From: CAVSKL01 sp963728475 [NCBI: Candidatus Eiseniibacteriota bacterium]
GTDB taxonomy: Bacteria; Eisenbacteria; RBG-16-71-46; JABDJR01
Direction: 5' to 3'
NCBI GenBank assembly: GCA_963728475.1
Contig: CAVSKL010000004.1
Span: 124,001 to 188,000 of the forward strand
DNA: 64,000 bases
The translations under genes and the position numbers were made by a program. Shown here piece by piece: positions 37,280 through 45,048 of this stretch (position 1 is the first letter of the stretch; every line of letters starts with the position of its first letter). The notes beneath the pieces were generated by a model. That model worked only from the letters and a program-made list of their open reading frames with translations. It had not been told where the DNA came from and did not search any database.

Positions 37280-37611
37280 AGATCAAGCGGGATGACAACG
37301 GCGAGGTCACCGTGCTCCGGCTGGAGGGGAAGCTGATGGGCGGTCCCGACGCCGAGGAGTTCAAGCAGGTGATCAAGGATCTCTTGGGGGGCGGCCGGAA
37401 GAAGGTGCTGGTGGACATGGGGAAGGTGAGCTGGGTCAACTCCACCGGCCTCGGGATCCTCATCTCCGGATACACCACCCTGCAGAACCAGGAGGGCGTG
37501 CTCAAGCTGGTGAACGTGAACAAGCGCATCGACCAGATCTTCATGGTCACCAAGCTCAACACCATTTTCGATTCGTTCGACGACGAAACCCGGGCCTTGG
37601 CCAGCTTCTAG
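37276..37611 (+). CDS. STAS-domain anti-sigma-factor antagonist (SpoIIAA/RsbV-like)
   Basis: 111 residues, a single STAS domain. Ser56 in NSTGLGIL is the expected phosphorylation site, which controls binding to the partner kinase. The gene right after it encodes an RsbW/SpoIIAB-like kinase, so the two form a partner-switch module. Neither a sigma factor nor a PP2C phosphatase is next to them. The start overlaps the rluD stop (ATGA). The target could be a sigma factor elsewhere or a non-sigma process. Confidence 0.92.
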   Translation: MKIKRDDNGEVTVLRLEGKLMGGPDAEEFKQVIKDLLGGGRKKVLVDMGKVSWVNSTGLGILISGYTTLQNQEGVLKLVNVNKRIDQIFMVTKLNTIFDSFDDETRALASF

Positions 37612-37617
37612 CCGCAG

Positions 37618-38067
37618 ATGACCGACCACAAAGGCGGGAACATGATCGAGATCGAACTTCCCAGCCGCCTCGAACTCCTGGGGGTGGTGGACAAGATCGC
37701 CGACGGCATCACCGAGCTGATGGAGTTCGAGGACGTGGACAAGGACGCGGTGGCCATCTCGGTGATCGAGGCCTGCACCAACGCCATCCAGCACGGGCAC
37801 CACGCCGACGCCGGCCAGACCGTGCGGCTGACCTTCGAGATGGAGGAGGACAGCCTCATCATCACCATTCACGACCACGGGGAGGGGTTCGACCCCGGGG
37901 TCGCGGACCGGCTCCCCCCGCCTGATCTGCTCGCCACCCGCGGCCGCGGCATCTACATCATGCGGTCCATGATGGACCAGGTCGACTTCGGCCCCGGTCC
38001 CGGCACCACCGTCCGCCTGGTCAAGCATCGCAGCCGATCGAACGGGGAGGACGGGGTCAAGGGGTGA
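37618..38067 (+). CDS. anti-sigma regulatory factor, serine-protein kinase (RsbW/SpoIIAB-like)
   Basis: 149 residues with a HATPase_c_2 (GHKL) fold. The N box is EACTNAIQHG with Asn55, the G1 box DHGEGFD and the G2 box RGRGIYIM. It is expected to bind ATP, phosphorylate the upstream STAS protein at Ser56 and bind either that protein or its target. It starts 6 bases after the STAS stop and its own stop overlaps the ruvX GTG. Confidence 0.92.
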   Translation: MTDHKGGNMIEIELPSRLELLGVVDKIADGITELMEFEDVDKDAVAISVIEACTNAIQHGHHADAGQTVRLTFEMEEDSLIITIHDHGEGFDPGVADRLPPPDLLATRGRGIYIMRSMMDQVDFGPGPGTTVRLVKHRSRSNGEDGVKG

Positions 38068-38504
38068 GCCGGGTGCTGGCGGTGGACTGGGGGTCGAAAC
38101 GGATCGGGCTGGCGGTCAGCGACCCCACCGGGCTCCTGGCGCGTCCCCTTCCCACCCTGGCCGTGACCGGCGCCGGCAGGGCCGCGCGCGAGGTTGCGGC
38201 GGTCGCCCGCCGCGAGGAGGCCGACCTGGTCCTGGTGGGCCTTCCCCTGAACATGGACGGGAGCGAGGGGGCCTCGGCGAAGAGCGCGCGGAAGCTGGGG
38301 GCGGCGCTGGCCGGCGACGGCCTGGCCGTGCGCTACCTGGACGAGCGCCTGACCAGCGAGGATGCGGTTCGGGCGCTCCGGGAACGCGGCGAACGGCGCC
38401 CGGACAAGACCCGGATCGACCAGATGGCCGCGTTGCTGCTCCTCACCGACTACCTCGAGGCCTCGGCGCGGGACGCGCGGCGCCCGGAGGGCCGGGATGC
38501 GTAG
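38064..38504 (+). CDS. ruvX: YqgF/RuvX-family nuclease
   Basis: 146 residues with an RNase H-like fold: AVDWGSKRIGLAVSD with the first acid Asp8, LVLVGLPLNMDGSEG, DERLTSEDA and KTRIDQMAALLLL. Family members process the 5' end of pre-16S rRNA and were earlier proposed as Holliday-junction resolvases. The GTG 38064 overlaps the previous stop (GTGA). Its end overlaps the mltG start by 8 bases. Confidence 0.93.
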   Translation: MSRVLAVDWGSKRIGLAVSDPTGLLARPLPTLAVTGAGRAAREVAAVARREEADLVLVGLPLNMDGSEGASAKSARKLGAALAGDGLAVRYLDERLTSEDAVRALRERGERRPDKTRIDQMAALLLLTDYLEASARDARRPEGRDA

Positions 38505-39533
38505 GCTCGCCGTCATCCTCCTCGCCCTGGCGGCCGGGGCGGCCGCGTTCGGGATCTCCCTCATGGCTCCGGTCCAGGGGGGCCGGCCCTACACCGTGAA
38601 CTTCGTGGTCCTCCCCGGGGAGAGCCTCCACCAGATCGCGGTTTCGCTCCAGTCGCTGGGGCTGGTGCGCGAGCACCACGCGTTCGAGGCGGCGGCGGTC
38701 CTGCGGGGGGAGGCGTCGAAGCTCAAGGCGGGGCCCTACCGGGCGTCCTCGGACGAGTGGGCGTGGGAGATCCTGGAGCGGCTGGCCCACGGCGACGTCA
38801 CCGATACCTCGGTCACGGTGCCCGAGGGCCTGTGGACGGCGGAGGTGGCCAAGATCGTGGGGCCGTGGGTGGCCGGCGGCGCCGATTCCTTTCTGGCCGC
38901 GGCCCGGGATTCCGTGCTCCTGCGGAAGCTGGGGGTGCCGGGAGGCGACGCCGAGGGTTACCTCTTTCCCAACAGCTACCGGGTGGTGCCGGGCTCGGCG
39001 GCCCGGGAGGTGGTGCGGATCATGGTGGAGGAGTTCTTCCGGAGGTGGCGGGAGAGCCTGGCCGGCCGGGCCCGGGAGCGGGGGATGGGGATGACCGAGG
39101 TGGTCACCCTGGCCTCGATCGTGGAAGCCGAGGCCAAGGTGCCCGACGAGCGGCCGCGAATCGCCGCCGTCTACCTCAACCGGCTGGAGCGGGGCTATCC
39201 GCTCCAGGCCGACCCCACCGTGCTCTACGCCCTGGGTGAACGCAAGCCGCGCACGCTCTACTCCGACCTGGAGGACGAATCCCCCTATAATACGTACCGC
39301 CACGCGGGGCTCCCCCCGGGCCCATCGATAACCCGGGCCTGGCGTCGCTGCGGGCGGTGCTGTGGCCGGCGGCGGACTGCCGGGACCTGTACTTCGTGGC
39401 GCGGGGGGACGGGCGGCACCTGTTCGCCCCCGATTTCGAGACCCACCGCCGGAATCGCCGGCTGGTGAAGCGATGGACCGAGGAGCAGGACGCGCGCCGG
39501 GAGGCGGCCGCTCCCGAGGAGAACCAACGATGA
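38497..39533 (+). CDS. mltG: endolytic transglycosylase MltG, with a frameshift near the 3' end
   Basis: About 345 residues if one base is restored. MltG cuts nascent glycan strands and ends their growth. One N-terminal membrane segment (about 3-20) is followed by a LysM-like region and the YceG domain, with the catalytic Glu in ASIVEAEAKVPDE, then YNTYRHAGLPPGP. At 39312-39323 (six C, GGG, CCC) the frame breaks. In the +1 frame the expected text follows at once: IDNPGLASLRAVLWPAA, then DLYFVARGDGRHLF. It ends at TGA 39531-39533, overlapping the next ATG. As given, translation stops at 39468 with a nonsense tail. A missing C in the GC run, real or from assembly, explains it. Confidence 0.88.
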
Positions 39534-39778
39534 CCGAGCGCAAGGAGCGGGGCCGGGCGGTCCGGGCCCCCCACAACACCGGGGCCGAGGGATTCCACTT
39601 CGGGCGCCGGAACTACCTGTCCCTGGCCGCCGCCCTGGTCACGATCGTGATCGGCTTCATTCTGCTCAGCGTGGGCTCGATCACCGCCGCCCCCATCCTC
39701 CTGGTGCTGGGCTATTGTGTGCTGGTGCCGTACGGGCTGGCCGCCGGGCGGCGGCGGGAAGAGACTGCGGGCGAATAG
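39530..39778 (+). CDS. small two-segment membrane protein (DUF3098-like)
   Basis: 82 residues. A charged N-terminus is followed by FHFGRRNYLSLAAALVTIVI, a first membrane segment and a second (APILLVLGYCVLVPYGL). The layout NY-helix-G-AP-helix resembles the DUF3098 family of small inner-membrane proteins with unknown role. The ATG overlaps the repaired mltG stop (ATGA). The last 10 bases, including the stop TAG, overlap the 5' acceptor arm of the tRNA-Val gene. Confidence 0.7.
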   Translation: MTERKERGRAVRAPHNTGAEGFHFGRRNYLSLAAALVTIVIGFILLSVGSITAAPILLVLGYCVLVPYGLAAGRRREETAGE

Positions 39779-39845
39779 CTCAGCTGGTTAGAGCGCTTGC
39801 CTTACACGCAAGAGGTCACAGGTTCGATCCCTGTTTCGCCCACCA
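39769..39845 (+). tRNA. tRNA-Val (anticodon TAC)
   Basis: A complete cloverleaf: acceptor GGGCGAA (39769-39775) pairs with TTCGCCC (39835-39841). The D arm GCTCAGCTGGTTAGAGC, the anticodon stem CTTGC/GCAAG around loop CTTACAC (anticodon TAC) and the T arm ACAGG TTCGATC CCTGT are all present. The discriminator A and an encoded CCA follow (39842-39845). The 5' end overlaps the stop of the preceding membrane-protein gene. It is probably transcribed with the operon. Confidence 0.97.
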
Positions 39846-39960
39846 TCCCCGGCTCCCCGACTTAAGGGGGACCCCCCCCGGACCCGGGGAAAAGGTTAAT
39901 TCGGTTGCAAGTCCTTAACTGATTGCCGCGCCTTGCGTTACATGACTTCTTAAAGAATAC

Positions 39961-39989
39961 TTGACATTTCGTTAACCCCGAAATACACT
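39961..39989 (+). promoter_or_regulatory. strong sigma-70-type promoter
   Basis: TTGACA (39961-39966), exactly 17 bases, then TACACT (39984-39989). This is the best match in the window. It lies in an AT-rich block (39895-40000). The start should be near 39996, giving a ~115-base leader. Confidence 0.8.
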
Positions 39990-40026
39990 ATTTACGTCCT
40001 GGAGATCCCCAAAGGGTCATGGGCAC

Positions 40027-40082
40027 GCTGCGGGCCGGCCTGGATGGTCCCGCTCGCTGAAAGCCCCTTGGAGACCCGCAGC
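40027..40082 (+). promoter_or_regulatory. structured leader of the exported protein at 40112
   Basis: GCTGCGGG (40027-40034) and CCCGCAGC (40075-40082) form a perfect 8-bp closing stem around 40 bases. The ribosome site (GGAGG about 10 bases before ATG 40112) lies outside the stem. I do not recognise a known riboswitch; stability or translation control is possible. Confidence 0.35.
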
Positions 40083-40111
40083 GCAACGACAACTCGTTTG
40101 GAGGTGCATCA

Positions 40112-40792
40112 ATGGCTCGTTTCTTCCGCGTAAGCCTCCTCGTGGCGGTGGCCTCGGCCCTCGTCGCGACCGTGGCCTTCGCCAACATCCCTGATCCCGC
40201 TCTCAGCACGGTCCCCGGGTACATCACGGTGTCCGACGACGGCTCCTACACGGTGACCATCCAGGTCCGCGGCCCCCAGGGTGGCGTGGACGGCGCTCTC
40301 GTCGAGCTCGAGGTTTCCTCCGACGCCGACGCCCTGGTCGCCTGGGCCAATCCGGTCCCGGGTGGCGCCGACTCCCCCAGCCAGATCCTGGTCGGCGGCG
40401 GGCGGATCTTCGCCAAGAACGCCAACTCCGTGGGCGACGTGACCTTCAACATCGCCGGCGGCGGTTGCATCGACGCGGCCGCATTTAGCGGCGGCAGCTT
40501 CATTTGCCAGGTTCGGGCGGACGGCGTGCTCCTCGGCGAGCCGGGCATCAACTCCCCGGACGTGGTCAACACCAACGGCGACCTGCCCACGGACATCGAC
40601 GCCAGCATCTGCCTGAGCAACACCAGCGGTGTGAGCGTGTCCGACGCCGTGTTCCATGCCCGGAACATCAAGTCCGGCGCCGCCTCGGTCTGCTCCGACT
40701 TCACCGATCCCTACGGGGACGGCGTGTCGGTCTCCGACGCGGTCGTGGCGGCCGGCTACATCAAGGCCGGGTCCAGCGAGAGCTGCAACTAA
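40112..40792 (+). CDS. exported protein with a duplicated dockerin-like C-terminal segment
   Basis: 226 residues with a signal peptide (about 1-24, ending AFAN). The N-terminal half is beta-rich (GYITVSDDGSYTVTIQVRG onward), like an Ig or cohesin-like domain. The C-terminal 65 residues contain GVSVSDAVFHARNIKSG and, 12 residues later, GVSVSDAVVAAGYIKAG, the second preceded by DPYGDG. This resembles the paired calcium loops of dockerins, but the spacing of acidic residues is off by one, so it is only dockerin-like. There are a few Cys. It is the first gene after the operon and has the strongest promoter and a structured leader, so it is probably abundant. The function is unknown. Confidence 0.75.
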   Translation: MARFFRVSLLVAVASALVATVAFANIPDPALSTVPGYITVSDDGSYTVTIQVRGPQGGVDGALVELEVSSDADALVAWANPVPGGADSPSQILVGGGRIFAKNANSVGDVTFNIAGGGCIDAAAFSGGSFICQVRADGVLLGEPGINSPDVVNTNGDLPTDIDASICLSNTSGVSVSDAVFHARNIKSGAASVCSDFTDPYGDGVSVSDAVVAAGYIKAGSSESCN

Positions 40793-40822
40793 GCGCGCTG
40801 GCTTCGGAGACCGGATATCTGG

Positions 40823-40872
40823 TATACTGTTCTGGTGTTCCGATCCGGGGGGCCCGCGGCTCCCCGGATCGG
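40823..40872 (+). promoter_or_regulatory. -10 box and hairpin upstream of the Cys-containing exported protein
   Basis: TATACT at 40823-40828 is a good -10 without a clear -35. Just downstream is an 11-bp perfect hairpin (CCGATCCGGGG at 40840-40850, CCCCGGATCGG at 40862-40872). If TATACT is used, the hairpin lies at the 5' end of a ~190-base leader; otherwise it may terminate the upstream gene. Confidence 0.4.
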
Positions 40873-41025
40873 GCTTCGTCCGCCCAAAGCTCTTGCGCCT
40901 CAGGCGGTTGGAACTGACGGGCGGCTGATCCCCTCAGGACCCCTTTCCCCCAGGGGGATGGTTTTGAGGCCTTTGTCCGAGAGTCTCTCGCAACGATGTG
41001 CATCCGCAAAAGGAGGTCTCCTCTC

Positions 41026-41886
41026 ATGACGCGCGTGCTACTGAAGTCCGGGAAGTTCGCTTCCCTCCTCGCTCTCGGCGCCATCATGGTGGCTACGAGC
41101 GCGACCGCTGCCACGCCGCACAAGAACTGTCCGGGCACCGACCACTACGACCCCAACGTGCAGCAGGGTTCCCAGTGCTACTCCCGCATCGCCCTGTATG
41201 CGGGCGCGCACTCGACCAAGACCTCGACCACGTGCACCACCTGGACGCCGAACGCCAAGGGCATCGCCTGCCCCGACCTGCCGTCCTGGAACGTGAACTG
41301 GCCGACCGGATCGAGCAACGACACCTATCTGGTGGTGGCGATGGCGCCCAACGTCCAGAAGGGGATCGCCGGCATGTCCTGCGGCGTCCAGTACAACAAC
41401 GGCCAGGCCAACACCCGGTACTGCGGCTCCCCGCAGGTCGCGCCGGCCAGTGACGCCGTCGGCGTGGACGTGTTCGGCTGGACGCTCTGCACCACCGGTC
41501 TCGAGTTCACCAACGGGTGCGACCTGAACAACTCCGCCACCGAGTGGCCGGAGTCCGGCGGCGGAAACCGCATCACCTGGAATGCGACCCCCACCGACTG
41601 CGGGTACTCGCTCGAGCCCGGCAGCACCACCGAGCTGCAGGTGACCGCCGGATCGTTCTATCTCTACGCGTACAGCCAGGACCTGTTCGAGCTGACCGCC
41701 AACGACAACCTGCTTTCGGGCCCTGGCGAGTTCCAGGTGGCCGACTGCGACGCGGCGGTTTCCGACCTGATCTTCCCCCAGATGGCGGGCAAGGTCGGTT
41801 TCGGCGCGAGCTTCTCCGGCTACAACCCCTGCTCCGCGGTCGCCACCAAAGAGACGACCTGGGGCAAGATCAAGACCCAGTACTAA
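41026..41886 (+). CDS. exported Cys-containing protein ending in the WG..K..Y motif
   Basis: 286 residues with a signal peptide (about 1-30, ending SATAA). The mature protein has about a dozen Cys and no recognised domain. It is a paralogue of the protein at 42687: both share NRITW, a GSFYLYAYS/GGYFYLTAYS strand and FQVADCD/LRIADCG. The last ten residues are TTWGKIKTQY, the motif also found at the ends of the proteins at 42687 and 7624. AGGAGG at 41011-41016 fixes ATG 41026. A strong terminator follows. Many Cys in a secreted protein suggests disulfides and surface or extracellular use. The function is unknown. Confidence 0.78.
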   Translation: MTRVLLKSGKFASLLALGAIMVATSATAATPHKNCPGTDHYDPNVQQGSQCYSRIALYAGAHSTKTSTTCTTWTPNAKGIACPDLPSWNVNWPTGSSNDTYLVVAMAPNVQKGIAGMSCGVQYNNGQANTRYCGSPQVAPASDAVGVDVFGWTLCTTGLEFTNGCDLNNSATEWPESGGGNRITWNATPTDCGYSLEPGSTTELQVTAGSFYLYAYSQDLFELTANDNLLSGPGEFQVADCDAAVSDLIFPQMAGKVGFGASFSGYNPCSAVATKETTWGKIKTQY

Positions 41887-41920
41887 GAGCCGAAGGCTCT
41901 TCGAGCCAACGGTCGTAGAG

Positions 41921-41956
41921 GGCGGCGGCCTTTCGGGGCCGCCGCTTTCTTTTTTG
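41921..41956 (+). terminator. Rho-independent terminator
   Basis: A 9-bp perfect GC stem (41922-41930 with 41937-41945), a 6-base loop and TTTCTTTTTT. It is the clearest terminator in the window. Confidence 0.9.
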
Positions 41957-42264
41957 GGCGCTCCCGCTCTCTGGAAGCTCCCCGCCCGCGCGACCGGGCC
42001 CCGGTTTCCGGGCCCGGGGCGCGATCGCCGGCGGAGGGGGCCTCGGAGGGGCGGTCCGGTGCCCGAGCGCGGATGGCGGGCCTGAGGCGGTGATGCGCTC
42101 CCCGAATGGAAGGGCCGCGCGTGCCGAAGGGGGACCCGCCGACGCGAGCGGGACGCCGGACCGCGACCGCCCCCTCCCGAAGACCGCGAGCGGGACCGTC
42201 CGCTCCCGAAGAGCGTGCACCGAACCCATCGCATCATCGATATTCCGCGCAGGTCAGCCAAGTC

Positions 42265-42302
42265 GTTGTGTGGCTTGACGATACCCGGGTATTCCGACAC
42301 AA
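42265..42302. promoter_or_regulatory. ATACCCGGGTAT palindrome flanked by TTGTGT/ACACAA
   Basis: A 12-bp perfect palindrome at 42281-42292 lies inside a wider inverted repeat (TTGTGT 42265-42270, ACACAA 42297-42302). Its core ACCCGGGT is the same as the core of the 14-site array at 27.8-29.0 kb. It may be an operator for the gene at 42687. Confidence 0.4.
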
Positions 42303-42505
42303 GCGAAATCGATTGTACTCTGTCGCCCGCCCCGGGTCGTGGAGCGGGTCTCTCGTGGAGCGCGGTCCGCCGACTTCGGCGGGTCTGGAGATGGCGGTCC
42401 CGGAGCGCGCGAGAGCGGGCGCCCGCCGGGTGTCTTGAGTGCGCGGGGGGGGGGGCGCGCCGCCGCCCGAGTCCCCGCCGGGACCCCGCCACCCGCTTGA
42501 AACTC

Positions 42506-42514
42506 TGCTACAAT
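42506..42514 (+). promoter_or_regulatory. extended -10 promoter candidate
   Basis: TG-C-TACAAT with no good -35. It would start a ~165-base leader for the gene at 42687. Confidence 0.4.
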
Positions 42515-42686
42515 TACGGGCAAAGCGCCCCCTGGGCTGGGGAAGGCCGCGCCGGAGAGCCTTCGGGAGAAAACCGGCGCCTCCGGGGTACCAGCTGTGT
42601 CCGCGGGGCCGACCGGTCGATACGGTCGCGGGGGCAACACCCAGTACAGCAACGATTTGCATCGACCGAAGGAGGCCGACTCGCAC

Positions 42687-43445
42687 ATGAGTACCTCGTG
42701 GCGAGCGCAGAACCCGCCGAACCATCGTGTCCTGGCCACCACCCTGATCGCTCTCGTCGCGACCCTGGCCGCGGCCGGGGGCGCGCTGGCTCAATCCGTC
42801 CCCAAGTCCGATGCCTCCGTGGCGCTCTACCTCCAGGAGGCCAAGGGCCGGATCAACTGCATCAACGCCAAGCTCTATTCCTGCGAGAGCGAGGACACCC
42901 CGCTCTCGGGCTCGCTCAACACCGGCTACTACTGTTTCCTGGCGGTGATGAACGCGGACGCCCGGGCGGGGGTGGCGGCCATGGAGTGCAGCATTGAGTA
43001 CGACGACTCGCGCCGGTCGGGGATCGACATCGACAGCTGGCAGATTTGCGCCGACCTGGACTTTCCCTCCGACGACTGGCCCGGCCGCTCCGGCTCCCAG
43101 AACCGGATCACCTGGGCCACCGACCAGTCCTGCCAGCAGAACGAGCCCGGCGGGGTCGGGACCGGCGTCACCGCGGTGGGAGGCTACTTCTATCTCACCG
43201 CCTACAGCCCGGACAAGCTGTCCATCGGCAAGTGGTACGGCCAGCAGGCCGGCGGTGAACTCCGGATCGCCGACTGCGGCGACGGGCACAGCTCCGGAGC
43301 GGAACACGAGCTGGACCCCACCCACGTCGGCAGCGTGGGGTTCTCCGACGACGGCAGTGTGAAGGGCAACCTTCCATGCCTGCGGCGGGTGCAGGAGCAG
43401 ACGACCTGGGGGAACGTGAAGAATCTCTACAACAATGGCCACTAG
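42687..43445 (+). CDS. exported Cys-containing protein, paralogue of the protein at 41026
   Basis: 252 residues with a signal peptide (about 1-36, ending ALAQS). It contains about ten Cys. Similarity to the 41026 protein is clear in NRITW, the GYFYLTAYS strand, RIADCG and the end TTWGNVKNLY, after which only NNGH follows. No catalytic motif is seen. ATG 42687 has AAGGAGG upstream. Its end overlaps the next lipoprotein gene by 11 bases, so at least the phosphodiesterase-like gene is co-translated with it. The function is unknown. Confidence 0.75.
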   Translation: MSTSWRAQNPPNHRVLATTLIALVATLAAAGGALAQSVPKSDASVALYLQEAKGRINCINAKLYSCESEDTPLSGSLNTGYYCFLAVMNADARAGVAAMECSIEYDDSRRSGIDIDSWQICADLDFPSDDWPGRSGSQNRITWATDQSCQQNEPGGVGTGVTAVGGYFYLTAYSPDKLSIGKWYGQQAGGELRIADCGDGHSSGAEHELDPTHVGSVGFSDDGSVKGNLPCLRRVQEQTTWGNVKNLYNNGH

Positions 43446-45018
43446 GCGGCTTCGCCGCGTCGCGGCGTGTATCCGCCTCCGCCCCGCCGCGGTTGGCGCC
43501 GTTCTCACCCTCCTTCTCCCGGCCGTCCTGGTCGCCTCCTGCGGGAAGGCCAAGCCGCCCAAGGTGCTGGTCATCGGGCTGGACGGGGCCACCTTCGACC
43601 TCATGACCCCGTGGATGGACGCGGGGGAGCTGCCGCACTTGGCCGCGATCCGCGACGGCGGGGTGTGGGGGAACCTGCTCTCGGTCCTTCCGCCGCTCTC
43701 GCCTCCCGCCTGGACCTCGGCCGCCACCGGCGTGAACCCCGGCGAGCACGGCATCTTCGACTTCTTCCGCCTCGACCCCGACTCCATGGTCGCCCTCACC
43801 GAGACCGCGCGGAGCCGGCGGGTGCCGGGGATCTGGACCCTGCTCTCGGACGACGGCGAGAAGGTGGGGATGCTGAACCTGCCGCTGACCGATCCGCCCG
43901 ATCCGGTGAACGGGTTCATGGTGGGCGGCTTTCCGCATCCGGACAGCACCGGCTACGCCTATCCCCCCCCGGTCGAGGAGGAGATGCACCACGAGGGCTA
44001 CATCCTCGACCCGATGGGGGAGGTGCTCATCCCGGGCCACGAGGACGTGCTGGAGACCTTCATCCTGGACACCCTCCGGCGCCGCAAGCAGGCGGCCCTG
44101 GAACTCCAGGCCCAGCACCCCGACCTCGACTTCTACTGGGTGACCTTCACCGGCACCGACCGCATCCAGCACTTCTTCTGGAAGTTCATGGAGAAGGACC
44201 ACCCCTACTACGACGCCGCCCTCGCTCCCCGCTACGGGAACAGCATCCTGCGGGTGTACAAGATCGTGGACCAGGCGATCGGGGAACTCATGGACCAGGC
44301 CCGGGCCCAGGCCCGGTCCCAGGGGCGGGAGCTGGCGGTGGTGATCCTCTCCGACCACGGGTTCGCTCCGGTCAAGCGCGCCTTCCGGGTGCAGTCCTAC
44401 CTGCGGCATCCCCCCGACGGCAAACCCCCCATCACCAACACCTACAGCCTGGAGACCAACGCCTCGCTCCTGTTCATCCCGGAGAAGGGGCGCGAGCGCG
44501 GCGCCACCCTCACCCCCGCCGAGCACGACTCCGAGGCGGTCGAGGTGCTGCATCGGATCCTGGCCGCCCGGGATCCCGAAACCGGCGCCGCCCCGGTCAT
44601 CATGGGCGACCTCAAGCAGAACATCTACACCGGCCGCTACACCGACAAGGCGCCGGACCTGGTGTTCCTGGCCCGCCCGCCCTATTACCTGATCAACGAG
44701 AAGGGGGACCAGCAGCCGTTCGGGAGCCCCGAGTTCTCGTTCAGCGCCCACCACGAAATCCACGGAATCCTCATGGCCTACGGCCCCATGTTCGGCAAGG
44801 GCCATCTGGAAGGACGCCAGAGCCTTCTCGACATCGCGCCCACCCTGATGTATCTCCAGGGCAAGACGATCCCCGGCTACATGGAAGGGGACGTGATCTC
44901 GTCGTTGTTTCCGCCCGGGTACACGAAAGCCCACCCGGTCCGGCGCGACGGGAGCGAGGCCCGGCGGAGCGGCAAGGACGAGCAGGAACGCATCAAGGCG
45001 GTTCCGTACGTCCAGTAG
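43435..45018 (+). CDS. alkaline-phosphatase-superfamily (type I phosphodiesterase-like) lipoprotein
   Basis: 527 residues. A signal with lipobox LVASC anchors it. The domain belongs to the type I phosphodiesterase/nucleotide pyrophosphatase branch of the alkaline-phosphatase superfamily: VLVIGLDGATFDL with the first metal Asp, WTSAATGVNPGEHGIFDF with the probable Thr nucleophile, ILSDHGFAPV with the Asp-His metal pair, and FSAHHEIHGILMAYGP near the end. It probably cleaves a phosphodiester on the envelope. It is about 40% similar by eye to the next gene, a tandem duplicate, and both end with a short Pro-Tyr-x-Gln. It overlaps the upstream Cys-containing exported protein gene. Confidence 0.88.
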   Translation: MATRRLRRVAACIRLRPAAVGAVLTLLLPAVLVASCGKAKPPKVLVIGLDGATFDLMTPWMDAGELPHLAAIRDGGVWGNLLSVLPPLSPPAWTSAATGVNPGEHGIFDFFRLDPDSMVALTETARSRRVPGIWTLLSDDGEKVGMLNLPLTDPPDPVNGFMVGGFPHPDSTGYAYPPPVEEEMHHEGYILDPMGEVLIPGHEDVLETFILDTLRRRKQAALELQAQHPDLDFYWVTFTGTDRIQHFFWKFMEKDHPYYDAALAPRYGNSILRVYKIVDQAIGELMDQARAQARSQGRELAVVILSDHGFAPVKRAFRVQSYLRHPPDGKPPITNTYSLETNASLLFIPEKGRERGATLTPAEHDSEAVEVLHRILAARDPETGAAPVIMGDLKQNIYTGRYTDKAPDLVFLARPPYYLINEKGDQQPFGSPEFSFSAHHEIHGILMAYGPMFGKGHLEGRQSLLDIAPTLMYLQGKTIPGYMEGDVISSLFPPGYTKAHPVRRDGSEARRSGKDEQERIKAVPYVQ

Positions 45019-45048
45019 GGCCTGACGGAGGGCCCGGGAGAACCTGAC

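Larger units (their letters stand above)
41957..42686 (+). other. long intergenic region upstream of the second Cys-containing exported protein
   Basis: No gene is seen in 730 bases. It holds the inverted-repeat site at 42265-42302, an extended -10 (TG-C-TACAAT, hexamer 42509-42514) about 170 bases upstream of the next ATG, and several GC-rich stretches. AAGGAGG at 42669-42675 is the ribosome site of the next gene. Confidence 0.5.

Noticed and set aside
40027-40082. Known riboswitch (for example cyclic di-GMP type I)
   Set aside because: The closing stem is good, but the conserved internal bases of the classes I know are not present.
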